NCBI GenBank assembly: GCA_002382525.1
Contig: DFYA01000271.1
Coordinates: 1-6,239 of the forward strand
Length of the DNA: 6,239 bases
From: Opitutaceae bacterium UBA4094
GTDB taxonomy: Bacteria > Verrucomicrobiota > Verrucomicrobiia > Opitutales > Opitutaceae
Direction of reading: 5' to 3'
Shown here: positions 1 through 6,227 of the stretch, one piece after another
Layout: each line of letters begins with the position of its first letter
Numbering within the stretch: the stretch's first letter is position 1
The notes under the pieces: generated by a model
The model's database searches: none
Seen by the model: the letters and a program-made list of their open reading frames with translations, nothing else
Told to the model about the DNA's origin: nothing
Position numbers and translations under genes: made by a program

Positions 1-285
1 TTCCTGCCGATTCCCTCGCTCGCCCTCACCGCGTGCATCCTGGTCGGCTTCACCGGCAGTTGCCTCTGGCCGACCATGCTCGCCGTCACCGCCGACCGCT
101 ATCCCGCCGGCGGCGCCACGATGTTCGGCATGCTCGCCGCGCTGGGCAACGCCGGCGGCATCTTTATGCCCTGGGCCGTGGGCTGGGTCGCCGACCGCTC
201 CGACCTCCATTGGGGTCTGGCGATCTCCGCCCTCGCGCCCCTGTTCATGCTCCCCCTCGTCCTGCTCCTCCGCGCCACCCGCTGA
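1..285 (+). CDS. MFS transporter, C-terminal fragment (5' end outside window)
   Basis: The reading frame is open from the first base and ends at TGA 283-285, giving the last 94 residues of a longer protein. It shows the end of a major facilitator superfamily permease: a hydrophobic helix rich in small residues (about residues 5-25, with the WPT motif at 24-26), a short cytoplasmic turn containing DRYPAGG, a glycine/alanine-rich helix (about 40-60, LAALGNAGGIFMPWAVG), the loop VADRSDLHW, and a final hydrophobic helix ending in LLLRATR. The WPT..A...DRYP and GNAGG..MPW pattern is typical of the last helices of FucP-like and other sugar-type MFS carriers, but the substrate cannot be read from this fragment. 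The stop codon is followed closely by an inverted repeat and a convergent gene. Family assignment is firm; subfamily is inference. Confidence 0.85.
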   Translation, partial: FLPIPSLALTACILVGFTGSCLWPTMLAVTADRYPAGGATMFGMLAALGNAGGIFMPWAVGWVADRSDLHWGLAISALAPLFMLPLVLLLRATR

Positions 286-299
286 GGCCCCCAAGCCCA

Positions 300-322
300 T
301 TTGTCACTTAATAAGTGACAAA
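300..322. terminator. Perfect AT-rich inverted repeat at convergent gene ends (possible bidirectional terminator)
   Basis: TTTGTCACTT (300-309) and AAGTGACAAA (313-322) are perfect reverse complements around a 3-base AAT loop, giving a 10-bp stem. It lies between the ends of two convergent genes, 15 bp after the MFS stop, and contains the last codons and the TGA (306-304, - strand) of the glycosidase-like gene. The position suggests a terminator serving both strands. Against a classical intrinsic terminator, the stem is AT-rich and no long T tract follows on either strand. It could instead be a dispersed palindromic repeat or a protein-binding site. The structure is seen directly; the role is inferred. 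Confidence 0.5.
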
Positions 323-1515
323 CCTGCCTTGGCCGCCCGCAGCCGTTCGGCCCGTGCATTCACCTGCGCGACCAACTCGGTGTTCTCCAGCGCCTCGCGG
401 CCGTCCACGTGCACGAGCCCTTTACCAAATGGCGGCTGGTCATCCTCGCCATCAGCCCACCGCGCCCACTCGTAGCCCACCACCCCCGGATGCTCGCACG
501 CCGCCATCAACGCCCGGCGTCCATCCCGCAACCGTCGTTCCAACCGCGTCGGGCCCCCTCGGCCCTCAACCGGCACCGCCCGCGCCCGTTCTTCGCCCAA
601 CACAAATCCCGTCAACAACTGCGGATTTGTATCCGTTTTCAAATACCCTCGCGCCCCCGCCGCCCACTCCTCCGCACCGCACCGCCACGACACCACGTCC
701 ACCCGCGGATACCCGCACTCCGCCAGCACCGCCGCCCCCGGCGGCTGCGCGAACCGGCAGCCCAGCACCAGGTGATCTGGATCGTGTCGCCGCAACGCCT
801 CCGCCGTCGTCGTGAAATACCGCCTCGCAAACTCCCGCGCGAAACGATCTTGGTCGCGCAAATAACCCGCCGACGCCAACGCCTCGTCCGCCACGGTGCG
901 CCGACGCACCCCTTCGCGATTTACCCAGTCCACGCCCCACGCCCGCGTCAGCACGCCGAAATCTCCGCCATGCTGCGCCAGCACAAACTCCCACGCCGAA
1001 TGATACGCCGCGAACCTCGGCTCCAGGCTCAGGCACACCTGCAACAACGACGGACGGCCCGCCCGCGGCTCGCCCCACCCCAACGCGTCGTCCGTGAAAA
1101 CCCCCACCACCTCCGCCCGTCCCGCCCATCGACGCCCAATTTCCGCCGTCCGCGTTTCGCACGCCGCCGACCACCCTCCGTCGAACACATCGGGCAACCG
1201 CACGCCGTGCGAACGGATCACCGCCGCCCCCGCCGCGCCGAAATCCGCATCCACCATCGCCATCAACTGGCCTGCGCCGACGTCCGCATTCCACGGAACC
1301 GTCGCTGTATTCACTCCCCAACTACGCCCTCGCGCCGCCTCGTCGTCGCCCCCGCCCGCGACCGCCTTGAGCCAGAAGGGACGATTCCCCGCGTCGAGAA
1401 ACCACCATTGGCCTGCCTTCGTTTTCCCGACGCGGCAAAACCCCGCGCGACCGCGCACCGTTTCCGGCCTGAACGAGGACAGATCCAACACCTCCGCGCC
1501 GCGAAGTTTCGCCAT
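304..1515 (-). CDS. GH50/agarase-like TIM-barrel protein lacking both expected catalytic glutamates
   Basis: A 403-residue product from ATG 1515-1513. The layout matches agarase-like clan-A glycoside hydrolases. An opening strand GQWWFLDAGNRPFWLKAV (35-52) corresponds to the usual G.WWLVDPDG.PFF..GVN. VVGVFTDDALGWGEP (136-150) corresponds to GYF.DNEL.WG. YFTTTAEALRRHDPDHLVLGCRF (233-255) is the familiar YF...A.R..DP.HL.LG.RF block. PQLLTGFVLG (298-307) takes the place of the P.L.TEF nucleophile strand. GVVGYEWARWADGEDD (344-359) corresponds to GYHWFQY.D.P, followed by a GLV motif (366-368). The expected acid/base Glu is Ala144 (GCG, 1086-1084) and the expected nucleophile Glu is Gly303 (GGA, 609-607), so hydrolysis by the usual mechanism looks impossible. 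No clear Shine-Dalgarno sequence precedes the start. The frame stays open upstream to 1749 but crosses repeats, so I exclude it. With this start there is no signal peptide. Codons favour NNG (GCG, GTG, GGG) where the + strand genes favour NNC. Family is moderately sure; exact GH number is not. Confidence 0.72.
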   Translation of the reverse strand: MAKLRGAEVLDLSSFRPETVRGRAGFCRVGKTKAGQWWFLDAGNRPFWLKAVAGGGDDEAARGRSWGVNTATVPWNADVGAGQLMAMVDADFGAAGAAVIRSHGVRLPDVFDGGWSAACETRTAEIGRRWAGRAEVVGVFTDDALGWGEPRAGRPSLLQVCLSLEPRFAAYHSAWEFVLAQHGGDFGVLTRAWGVDWVNREGVRRRTVADEALASAGYLRDQDRFAREFARRYFTTTAEALRRHDPDHLVLGCRFAQPPGAAVLAECGYPRVDVVSWRCGAEEWAAGARGYLKTDTNPQLLTGFVLGEERARAVPVEGRGGPTRLERRLRDGRRALMAACEHPGVVGYEWARWADGEDDQPPFGKGLVHVDGREALENTELVAQVNARAERLRAAKAGLSLIK

Positions 1516-1595
1516 GGCCGCGGAGGCTAACGACAGCGCCCCCGCAAAGGAAAGTCCGAAGGCGGGCGCCGCGTCGCGATGCGTGCCCCTCCGAC

Positions 1596-1622
1596 GTGGG
1601 AAGCGAGCTTGCTCGCGATTCC
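1596..1622 (+). repeat. REP-like palindromic element
   Basis: The site starts with GTGG (1596-1599), then forms an imperfect palindrome: GGAA (1599-1602), GCGAGC (1603-1608), loop TT, GCTCGC (1611-1616), a 2-base bulge GA (1617-1618) and TTCC (1619-1622). That is a 10-bp stem with one bulge. A short GTRG tetranucleotide followed by a bulged GC-rich hairpin is the known form of REP sequences mobilised by RAYT (REP-associated tyrosine) transposases, and the core resembles Pseudomonas REPs. No RAYT gene is in the window. The element lies in the spacer upstream of the glycosidase-like gene. Its repetition elsewhere in the genome cannot be tested here. Confidence 0.6.
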
Positions 1623-1643
1623 GTCCCCCAGTTCCCCGCCCCC

Positions 1644-1735
1644 GACCACTCGTTCTCGTTCTCGTTCTCGCCGCCGTTCCGAATGGCCCACCACCGAGAG
1701 CGAGAGAAAGAGAACGAGCAAGAGTAAGACCACTC
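1644..1735. repeat. Hexamer-based imperfect hairpin bracketed by an 8-bp direct repeat
   Basis: A short run of GTTCTC hexamers (1652-1669) faces a GAGAAC/GAGCGA-type run (about 1696-1718). CTCGTTCTCGTTCTC (1649-1663) pairs with 1704-1718 with a single mismatch, and weaker pairing continues inward around a loop of roughly 25 bases. GACCACTC occurs at 1644-1651 and exactly again at 1728-1735, bracketing 76 bases. It begins about 30 bp after the stop of the flavin reductase-like gene (reading the - strand), so it could act as a terminator or mRNA 3' end structure. The flanking direct repeat also fits a target-site duplication of a small palindromic element. Structure is seen; both roles are inference. 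Confidence 0.5.
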
Positions 1736-1764
1736 CCCCCGCCCGCCACCCGCCGCCCCGCGCC

Positions 1765-2379
1765 TCACTTGCGATCCGGCCGCTTCAACACAAACCGATC
1801 CCGCGTCGACACGTAGTTCTCCCCGCCGAGCCGCCCCACCGTGTCGAGCAACGCCGGATCGACCCGCCCGTCGGCGCCCAAAATCGCGTCCTTCACATGC
1901 GCCGCGACGATCGTGCCAAACACCACGCTCGCCGCCCCGCCGCCTTCGCCAACCGAGACCACTGCGTGCAGGGTGCATTCAAACGCCACCGGCGCTTCCG
2001 CCACCAAGAAGGGTTTCACCCGCGTGGCCGCCGACGAGGCGATACCAAACGCATCAAACTCGCTTTCGCCATGCGGCAGCAACGCCGCGCACGCGTTCAT
2101 CTGCTCGGTCAACGCATACGGCACCAGGTTCACCACAAACTCCTTCGTCTCCTCGATGTTGCGCACCGTGTCCTTCTTGATGCCGCCGCGATTGGCCACC
2201 GCCGAAAACATCAACGTGGGCGGGCTGCCGGTGATGCCGTTGAAAAACGAAAACGGCGCCAGGTTATGTTTTCCTTCAGCGGAAATCGTGGACACCCACG
2301 CGATCGGGCGCGGTGTGATCGTGTCCGCCATCCAGTTGTAGGCATCACGCGGAGAGAGGTTCGTGAAATCGATGAACAT
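1765..2379 (-). CDS. Flavin reductase-like FMN-binding split-barrel protein
   Basis: A 204-residue protein of usual size for the flavin reductase-like family (Pfam Flavin_Reduct, DIM6/NTAB group). Diagnostic segments are TPRPIAWVSTISAEG (22-36), the conserved N-terminal strand that helps hold FMN; NLAPFSFFNGITGSPP (39-54); KKDTVRNIEETKEFVVNLV (68-86); and the C-terminal VGRLGGENYVSTRDRF (181-196). It is probably a cytosolic FMN-binding oxidoreductase that reduces flavin or an unknown substrate with NAD(P)H. I chose ATG 2379-2377 because MFIDFTNLSPRDAYNWM is the natural start for this family; the frame is open further upstream to 2454, but those residues do not resemble it. No strong Shine-Dalgarno sequence is visible. 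It diverges from the membrane protein gene to its right and is followed by a repeat-rich spacer, so it may be monocistronic. Partner and substrate are unknown. Confidence 0.88.
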   Translation of the reverse strand: MFIDFTNLSPRDAYNWMADTITPRPIAWVSTISAEGKHNLAPFSFFNGITGSPPTLMFSAVANRGGIKKDTVRNIEETKEFVVNLVPYALTEQMNACAALLPHGESEFDAFGIASSAATRVKPFLVAEAPVAFECTLHAVVSVGEGGGAASVVFGTIVAAHVKDAILGADGRVDPALLDTVGRLGGENYVSTRDRFVLKRPDRK

Positions 2380-2482
2380 AGGCGCCCACCGTGCACACGC
2401 CGCCACCTCTGGCAATCCACTGCTGTGAAGAAGTCGGGTGGTCCGAGCCGCCAAAGCCTTCGCTGCTAGACCCCATTAGCCG
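2380..2482. promoter_or_regulatory. Divergent spacer expected to carry two promoters
   Basis: These 103 bases separate two genes transcribed away from each other, so promoters for both should lie here (or up to 2554 if the right-hand gene starts at its third in-frame ATG). I cannot identify a convincing -35/-10 pair on either strand, nor a clear operator palindrome. The call rests on gene orientation alone. Confidence 0.35.
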
Positions 2483-3268
2483 ATGCCTCACGAGATGCGC
2501 GAACCCACTTCCCGCTCGCTCGTCGTTTTCCGCCCCCGCATGCTGCCGGATTTTATGTCCGTCACACCGACGCTCGAAGAAGCTCCTTGGAAAGCCGGCC
2601 TGCGCAGCGCGCGCGCCAACCTCGCGCCCGGCCTCGTCCTGCAAGCCTTCGCACTCGCCGTGGTGCTCGGTTATTATTTCCACGCCCCCACCCGCGACGC
2701 GCTCACCTGGCTCGCCGACCTGCGCAACGACACCGGCGTCCTCTTCGGCATCATCTCCACCGGACTCTTCGGCGGCCTTCTCCCCCTGCTCTACCTCAAG
2801 GCCGCTCCGTCCACCCGCGGTCGCGTCTCTTGGAGCCAGGGCCTCGCGCTCACGGTTTTCTGGGCCTACAAGGGCCTCGAGATCGGCCTCTGGTATGCGT
2901 TCATGGCGCATCTGTTCGGCACCTCGGCCAGCGTCGGGACGGTCGCGATCAAGAGCCTGATCGACCAATTCATCTACTGCCCGATCTGGGCAATCCCCAC
3001 CACGGCGATGGCCTATCTGTGGTGCAAAACCGGCTTCGACTGGCGCGCCCTCCGCGACGACCTGCGCGCCCCGCGTTGGTATGCGCGCCGCGTGCTCCCG
3101 TTGCTCGTCGCCAACCTCGGCGTCTGGCTGCCGCTCGTGTGCATCATCTACGCCCTGCCCACTCCCCTCCAACTCCCGCTGCAAAACATCGTCCTCTGCT
3201 TCTTCACCCTGATGATCGCCCACATCTCCAGCCACGAAACCCCTTCCCCGCGCCCCGCGCGCTCGTGA
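2483..3268 (+). CDS. Multi-pass inner-membrane protein, weakly Mpv17/PMP22-like
   Basis: A 261-residue hydrophobic protein of unknown function. Probable membrane segments lie at about residues 50-66, 87-105, 118-146, 160-181, 204-224 and 228-248. The second half recalls the eukaryotic Mpv17/PMP22 membrane family: IKSLIDQFIYCPIW (156-169) matches the K..DQ....P pattern, and VWLPLVCIIYALP (214-226), followed by an aromatic helix, resembles the W.P...INF..VP block near the end of that family. The resemblance is faint and made by eye. The first 24 residues are polar and unconserved in appearance; ATG 2555, giving MSVTPTLEEAPWKAGL, is an attractive alternative start, with ATG 2540 another. None has a clear Shine-Dalgarno sequence. 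The gene is divergent from the flavin reductase and 73 bp ahead of dsbD. The protein and its topology are well supported; function is not. Confidence 0.75.
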   Translation: MPHEMREPTSRSLVVFRPRMLPDFMSVTPTLEEAPWKAGLRSARANLAPGLVLQAFALAVVLGYYFHAPTRDALTWLADLRNDTGVLFGIISTGLFGGLLPLLYLKAAPSTRGRVSWSQGLALTVFWAYKGLEIGLWYAFMAHLFGTSASVGTVAIKSLIDQFIYCPIWAIPTTAMAYLWCKTGFDWRALRDDLRAPRWYARRVLPLLVANLGVWLPLVCIIYALPTPLQLPLQNIVLCFFTLMIAHISSHETPSPRPARS

Positions 3269-3289
3269 CCGGACAGCGTCCCTCCAAAC

Positions 3290-3315
3290 CCGCGGAATAA
3301 ACGCGGACACTTTTG
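3290..3315 (+). terminator. Small hairpin, possible weak terminator
   Basis: CCGCG (3290-3294) and CGCGG (3302-3306) can pair around the 7-base loop GAATAAA, followed by ACAC and then TTTT (3311-3314). It lies 21 bp after the stop of the membrane protein gene and ahead of dsbD. The stem is only 5 bp and the T run is short and offset, so termination would be inefficient at best. Confidence 0.25.
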
Positions 3316-3341
3316 CATCTTACCGGGTCACAACTTACTTC

Positions 3342-5486
3342 ATGCCCATGTTCGCCCGCGTCCCGCTCCTCCTCGCCCTCGCTTTCGCCCTCTTCACGCC
3401 CGCCGCCCACGCGCAGGTGGAAGCCATTCTCGTCGCCGCCGAACAATCCATCCAACCCGGCCGCCCCGTCACCGTCGCCCTCCGCCTCGATCACGAAAAG
3501 CACTGGCACTCCTACTGGATCGAACCCGGAACCGGCTACCCTACCTCGCTGAAGTGGAAACTACCGCCCGGCTGGACTGCCTCCGACATCCAATGGCCCG
3601 CCCCCGAGGTCGTCCGCGACACCTCCGGCATGATCACCGGCAACGGCTACGAGGGCGTCACCTACCTGCCCGTCACCCTCACGCCACCCGGCGATCTCGC
3701 GCCCGGCGACACCCTTACCTTCTCCGCCGAGGCCAAGTGGCTCATGTGCGCCGAGGTCTGCGTGCCCGGCAAAGCCGCTGTGTCCCTCACGCTGCCCATC
3801 CAGGCCGACGCGCCCGCTCCCGATTCCACCCACGGCGCCGCCGTCCAAACCACCGTTGCCGCCCTCCCGCGCGACCTTCCCGGACTTACCGTCACCGCCA
3901 CACGTAGTGGAAACACCATTACACTCCGCCTCGCCGTCCCCTCCGACGCCACCGCTGCGCCCGGCGCCTCCGCCTTTCCCGCGCCGAAAAACCCGTGGTT
4001 CTTCGCCCACCCCGCCACCATCCAGTTCGACGAACCCCAAGTCGCCCGCGAAGCCGCCCCCGGCGAACTGCTCGCCATCGACCTGCCTGTCTCGCCCCAT
4101 CTCGACTCCGCACCCGAACGCCTCACCGGCGTGCTCCGCACCGACGGCTCCTGGACCACCGACGGCCCGCCGCTCCCGGCCCTCGCCATCGACGTGCCGA
4201 TTGAAAACGCACCCGCCACCGCCGACTCTCCCGCCTACGGCGTCACTCGCGCGACCGCCGATTCCGCCACGCCCGTCGCCAGCCTCGGCGCCACGCTCCT
4301 CCTCGCCTTCGTCGGCGGACTCATCCTCAACCTCATGCCGTGCGTCTTTCCCGTGCTCGGGATCAAGATCCTCGGCTTCGTCAACCAAGCCGGCTCCGAC
4401 CGCCGCAAGGTCACCCTGCACGGCCTCGCCTTCACCGCCGGCGTGTTGCTCTCGTTCTGGGCGCTCGCCGGCGTGCTCGCCGCCCTCCGCGCCGCCGGCG
4501 ACGAACTCGGCTGGGGTTTCCAACTTCAGTATCCGCCATTCGTTTTTGTCCTCTCCATTGTGCTCCTGGTTTTCGCCCTCAGCCTGAGCGGTGTATTCGA
4601 ATTCGGACTACGCGCCACCGGCGTCGGCTCCGGCCTGCAATCCAAACAGGGCCTCACCGGTTCCTTCTTCACCGGCGTGCTCGCGACCGTCGTTGCCACG
4701 CCGTGCAGCGCGCCGTTCCTCGCCCCCGCTCTCGGCGCCGCCGTGACGTTGCCCGGGCTCCAGTCGTTCGCGATGTTCACCGCCATCGCCCTCGGCCTCG
4801 CCGCGCCCTACCTGCTGCTCTCGATGTTCCCGCAGGCCATCAAAATCCTCCCCCGCCCCGGCGCCTGGATGGAGACCTTTAAACAGGTCATGGCCTTCCC
4901 GCTCTACGCCACCGTCGGCCTGTTGCTCTGGGTGCTCGCCGCCCAACTTAAAGACCGCGACACCGCCCTCCTCGCCGTCTTCCTCGGGCTCACCGTAATC
5001 GCCCTCGGCGCCTGGCTCTACGGACGCTACGCCACGTTCGGAGCCAAACCCGCCCGCGCCCGTTTCGGCATCGTGGGCGGACTCGCCTTGCTCGCCGCCG
5101 GCACGTGGCTCGGCTGGCCGGCCAAACCCGCCCCGACCGAGGTTGTCTGGCAATCGTGGAGCACCGAGGCCGTCGCCACGGCCGTCGCCGACGGCAAACC
5201 CGTCTACGTCGATTTCACCGCGCGCTGGTGCTTCACCTGCCAGACCAACAAAAAAGCCGTCTTCAGTTCGGCCGAGGTTCTAAAAACCTTCAGCGACAAA
5301 GAGGTGGTCGCCCTCCGCGCCGACTGGACCAACGAAGACCCGCTCATCACCGCCGAACTCGCCCGCTGGAACCGCAGCGCCGTGCCCTTCAACCTCGTCT
5401 ATCTTCCCGGCCGCGCCGACCCGCTCATCCTCCCCGAGCTGCTCACTCCCGGCATCGTGCTCAACGCGCTCAACACCCAGCCTTGA
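3342..5486 (+). CDS. dsbD: Protein-disulfide reductase, DsbD/ScsB-like (three-domain electron conduit)
   Basis: A complete 714-residue thiol:disulfide interchange protein that carries electrons from cytoplasmic thioredoxin across the inner membrane to periplasmic or secreted thiol proteins. A signal peptide ends near AHA-Q (residues 22-25). The N-terminal beta domain (about 26-290) has HWHSYWIEPGTGYP and LPPGW...I.WP.P motifs of the ScsB-type DsbD N-domain and the pair Cys136/Cys140 (CAEVC), a C-x3-C rather than the C-x5-C of E. coli DsbD. The membrane domain (about 313-590) carries Cys334 in NLMPCVFPVLG and Cys455 in VATPCSAPFLAP. The C-terminal thioredoxin-like domain (about 600-714) has VDFTARWCFTC with Cys630/Cys633 and a likely cis-proline at Pro682 (SAVPF). 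All six expected redox cysteines are present, so it should be functional. ATG 3342 is preferred, with ATG 3348 two codons later also possible; neither has a Shine-Dalgarno sequence. livF follows after 33 bp. Confidence 0.95.
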   Translation: MPMFARVPLLLALAFALFTPAAHAQVEAILVAAEQSIQPGRPVTVALRLDHEKHWHSYWIEPGTGYPTSLKWKLPPGWTASDIQWPAPEVVRDTSGMITGNGYEGVTYLPVTLTPPGDLAPGDTLTFSAEAKWLMCAEVCVPGKAAVSLTLPIQADAPAPDSTHGAAVQTTVAALPRDLPGLTVTATRSGNTITLRLAVPSDATAAPGASAFPAPKNPWFFAHPATIQFDEPQVAREAAPGELLAIDLPVSPHLDSAPERLTGVLRTDGSWTTDGPPLPALAIDVPIENAPATADSPAYGVTRATADSATPVASLGATLLLAFVGGLILNLMPCVFPVLGIKILGFVNQAGSDRRKVTLHGLAFTAGVLLSFWALAGVLAALRAAGDELGWGFQLQYPPFVFVLSIVLLVFALSLSGVFEFGLRATGVGSGLQSKQGLTGSFFTGVLATVVATPCSAPFLAPALGAAVTLPGLQSFAMFTAIALGLAAPYLLLSMFPQAIKILPRPGAWMETFKQVMAFPLYATVGLLLWVLAAQLKDRDTALLAVFLGLTVIALGAWLYGRYATFGAKPARARFGIVGGLALLAAGTWLGWPAKPAPTEVVWQSWSTEAVATAVADGKPVYVDFTARWCFTCQTNKKAVFSSAEVLKTFSDKEVVALRADWTNEDPLITAELARWNRSAVPFNLVYLPGRADPLILPELLTPGIVLNALNTQP

Positions 5487-5489
5487 ACC

Positions 5490-5504
5490 GCGCGGCCTCC
5501 GCGC
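5490..5504 (+). other. Intercistronic GC hairpin between dsbD and livF
   Basis: GCGCGG (5490-5495) and CCGCGC (5499-5504) are perfect reverse complements around a 3-base loop CCT. The hairpin begins 3 bases after the dsbD stop and ends 15 bases before the livF start. No T tract follows, so it is unlikely to be a full intrinsic terminator; it could stabilise the upstream message end or attenuate read-through. In such GC-rich DNA, a short hairpin may also arise by chance. Confidence 0.35.
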
Positions 5505-5519
5505 CGTAAATCCGACGCA

Positions 5520-6227
5520 ATGCTGACCGTCTCCAATCTCTCCGTCGCCTACGGCGCGATCAAGGCCGTCAACAACATCTCCTTTGAGATTCCCGCCGGA
5601 GCGATCGTCACCCTCATCGGCGGCAACGGCGCCGGCAAAACCACGACGCTCCAAACCATCTCCGGCCTCGTCCGCCCCGCCGCCGGCACGATTCGCTTCA
5701 AAGACGAAGACATCACTCGCCTCGCCCCGCACAAGATCGTCGCCCGCGGACTCTGCCAAGTGCCCGAAGGGCGCATGGTGTTCGCGAATCTCTCGGTCGC
5801 CGAAAACCTCGCGCTCGGTTCCTACCTTCATCGCGACACCGACCAAATCGCCCGCTCGCTAAACTACGTTTTCGGAATTTTCCCGCGTCTCAAAGAACGC
5901 ATCAAGCAGACCGCCGGCACGCTTTCGGGCGGAGAACAACAGATGCTCGCCATCGGCCGCGCGCTCATGTCTCGCCCCACGTTTCTGATGTTGGACGAAC
6001 CGTCGCTCGGCATCGCCCCGCGCCTCGTGACGACGATTTTCGAGAAGATCGTCGAGATCAACCGCGAGCAGGGCATCACCATCCTGCTCGTCGAACAAAA
6101 CGCCCACCTCGCCCTGGAGATTTCCTCGCACGCCTACGTGTTGGAGACCGGCCAAGTCGCCGTCGCCGGCCCGAGCAGCGACCTCCGCAACGACCCCCGC
6201 CTCAAAGCCGCCTACCTCGGCGGCTGA
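5520..6227 (+). CDS. livF: Branched-chain amino acid ABC transporter ATP-binding protein, LivF type
   Basis: A 235-residue ABC ATPase with every expected motif: Walker A GGNGAGKT (34-41), Q-loop Gln80 in LCQVPEGR, signature LSGGEQ (135-140), and Walker B FLMLDEP (155-161) with catalytic Glu160. The segments VPEGRMVFANLSVAENLALGSY (81-102), PSLGIAP (161-167), LLVEQNAHLALEIS (189-202) and YVLETGQV (206-213) mark the LivF subfamily, the second ATPase of the hydrophobic amino acid uptake (HAAT) transporters; UrtE-type urea ATPases are similar but fit less well. It should act at the cytoplasmic face with LivG, the LivH and LivM permeases and a periplasmic binding protein. None of those genes lies in the window; only 12 bases follow the stop, so partners could lie just beyond. 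The gene follows dsbD by 33 bp and may be co-transcribed. The start at ATG 5520 fits family length; no Shine-Dalgarno sequence is seen. Confidence 0.93.
   Translation: MLTVSNLSVAYGAIKAVNNISFEIPAGAIVTLIGGNGAGKTTTLQTISGLVRPAAGTIRFKDEDITRLAPHKIVARGLCQVPEGRMVFANLSVAENLALGSYLHRDTDQIARSLNYVFGIFPRLKERIKQTAGTLSGGEQQMLAIGRALMSRPTFLMLDEPSLGIAPRLVTTIFEKIVEINREQGITILLVEQNAHLALEISSHAYVLETGQVAVAGPSSDLRNDPRLKAAYLGG

Noticed and set aside
409..1530. Long + strand open frame opposite the glycosidase-like gene
   Set aside because: Its translation is an arginine/proline/histidine-rich low-complexity protein with no family features, as expected from the antisense of GC-rich coding DNA; the - strand frame carries recognisable glycosidase motifs.
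1516..1749. N-terminal extension of the glycosidase-like gene to the ATG at 1749
   Set aside because: The extension would translate the hexamer hairpin and the REP-like element as arginine-rich filler; only the last 17 or so residues look protein-like and they are reported separately.
304..2379. Operon linking the flavin reductase-like and glycosidase-like genes
   Set aside because: Although both lie on the - strand, 249 bp with two hairpin repeats separates them and their roles have no evident connection.
2380..2454. N-terminal extension of the flavin reductase-like gene to the ATG at 2454
   Set aside because: The extra 25 residues lack family resemblance, and the ATG at 2379 gives the normal start of this family and leaves room for divergent promoters.
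2345..3310. 321-residue - strand open frame spanning the membrane protein gene and divergent spacer
   Set aside because: The product is a charged, low-complexity sequence, and the opposite strand encodes a coherent multi-pass membrane protein.
3314..3341. Promoter candidate TTGCAT with a 17-base spacer before dsbD
   Set aside because: The matching -10 hexamer (TACTTC) is a poor match to consensus and would overlap the start codon region, so the pair is not credible.
3561..4523. 320-residue - strand open frame inside dsbD
   Set aside because: It is glycine/glutamate-rich antisense translation of a gene with firm DsbD motifs throughout; no recognisable domain.
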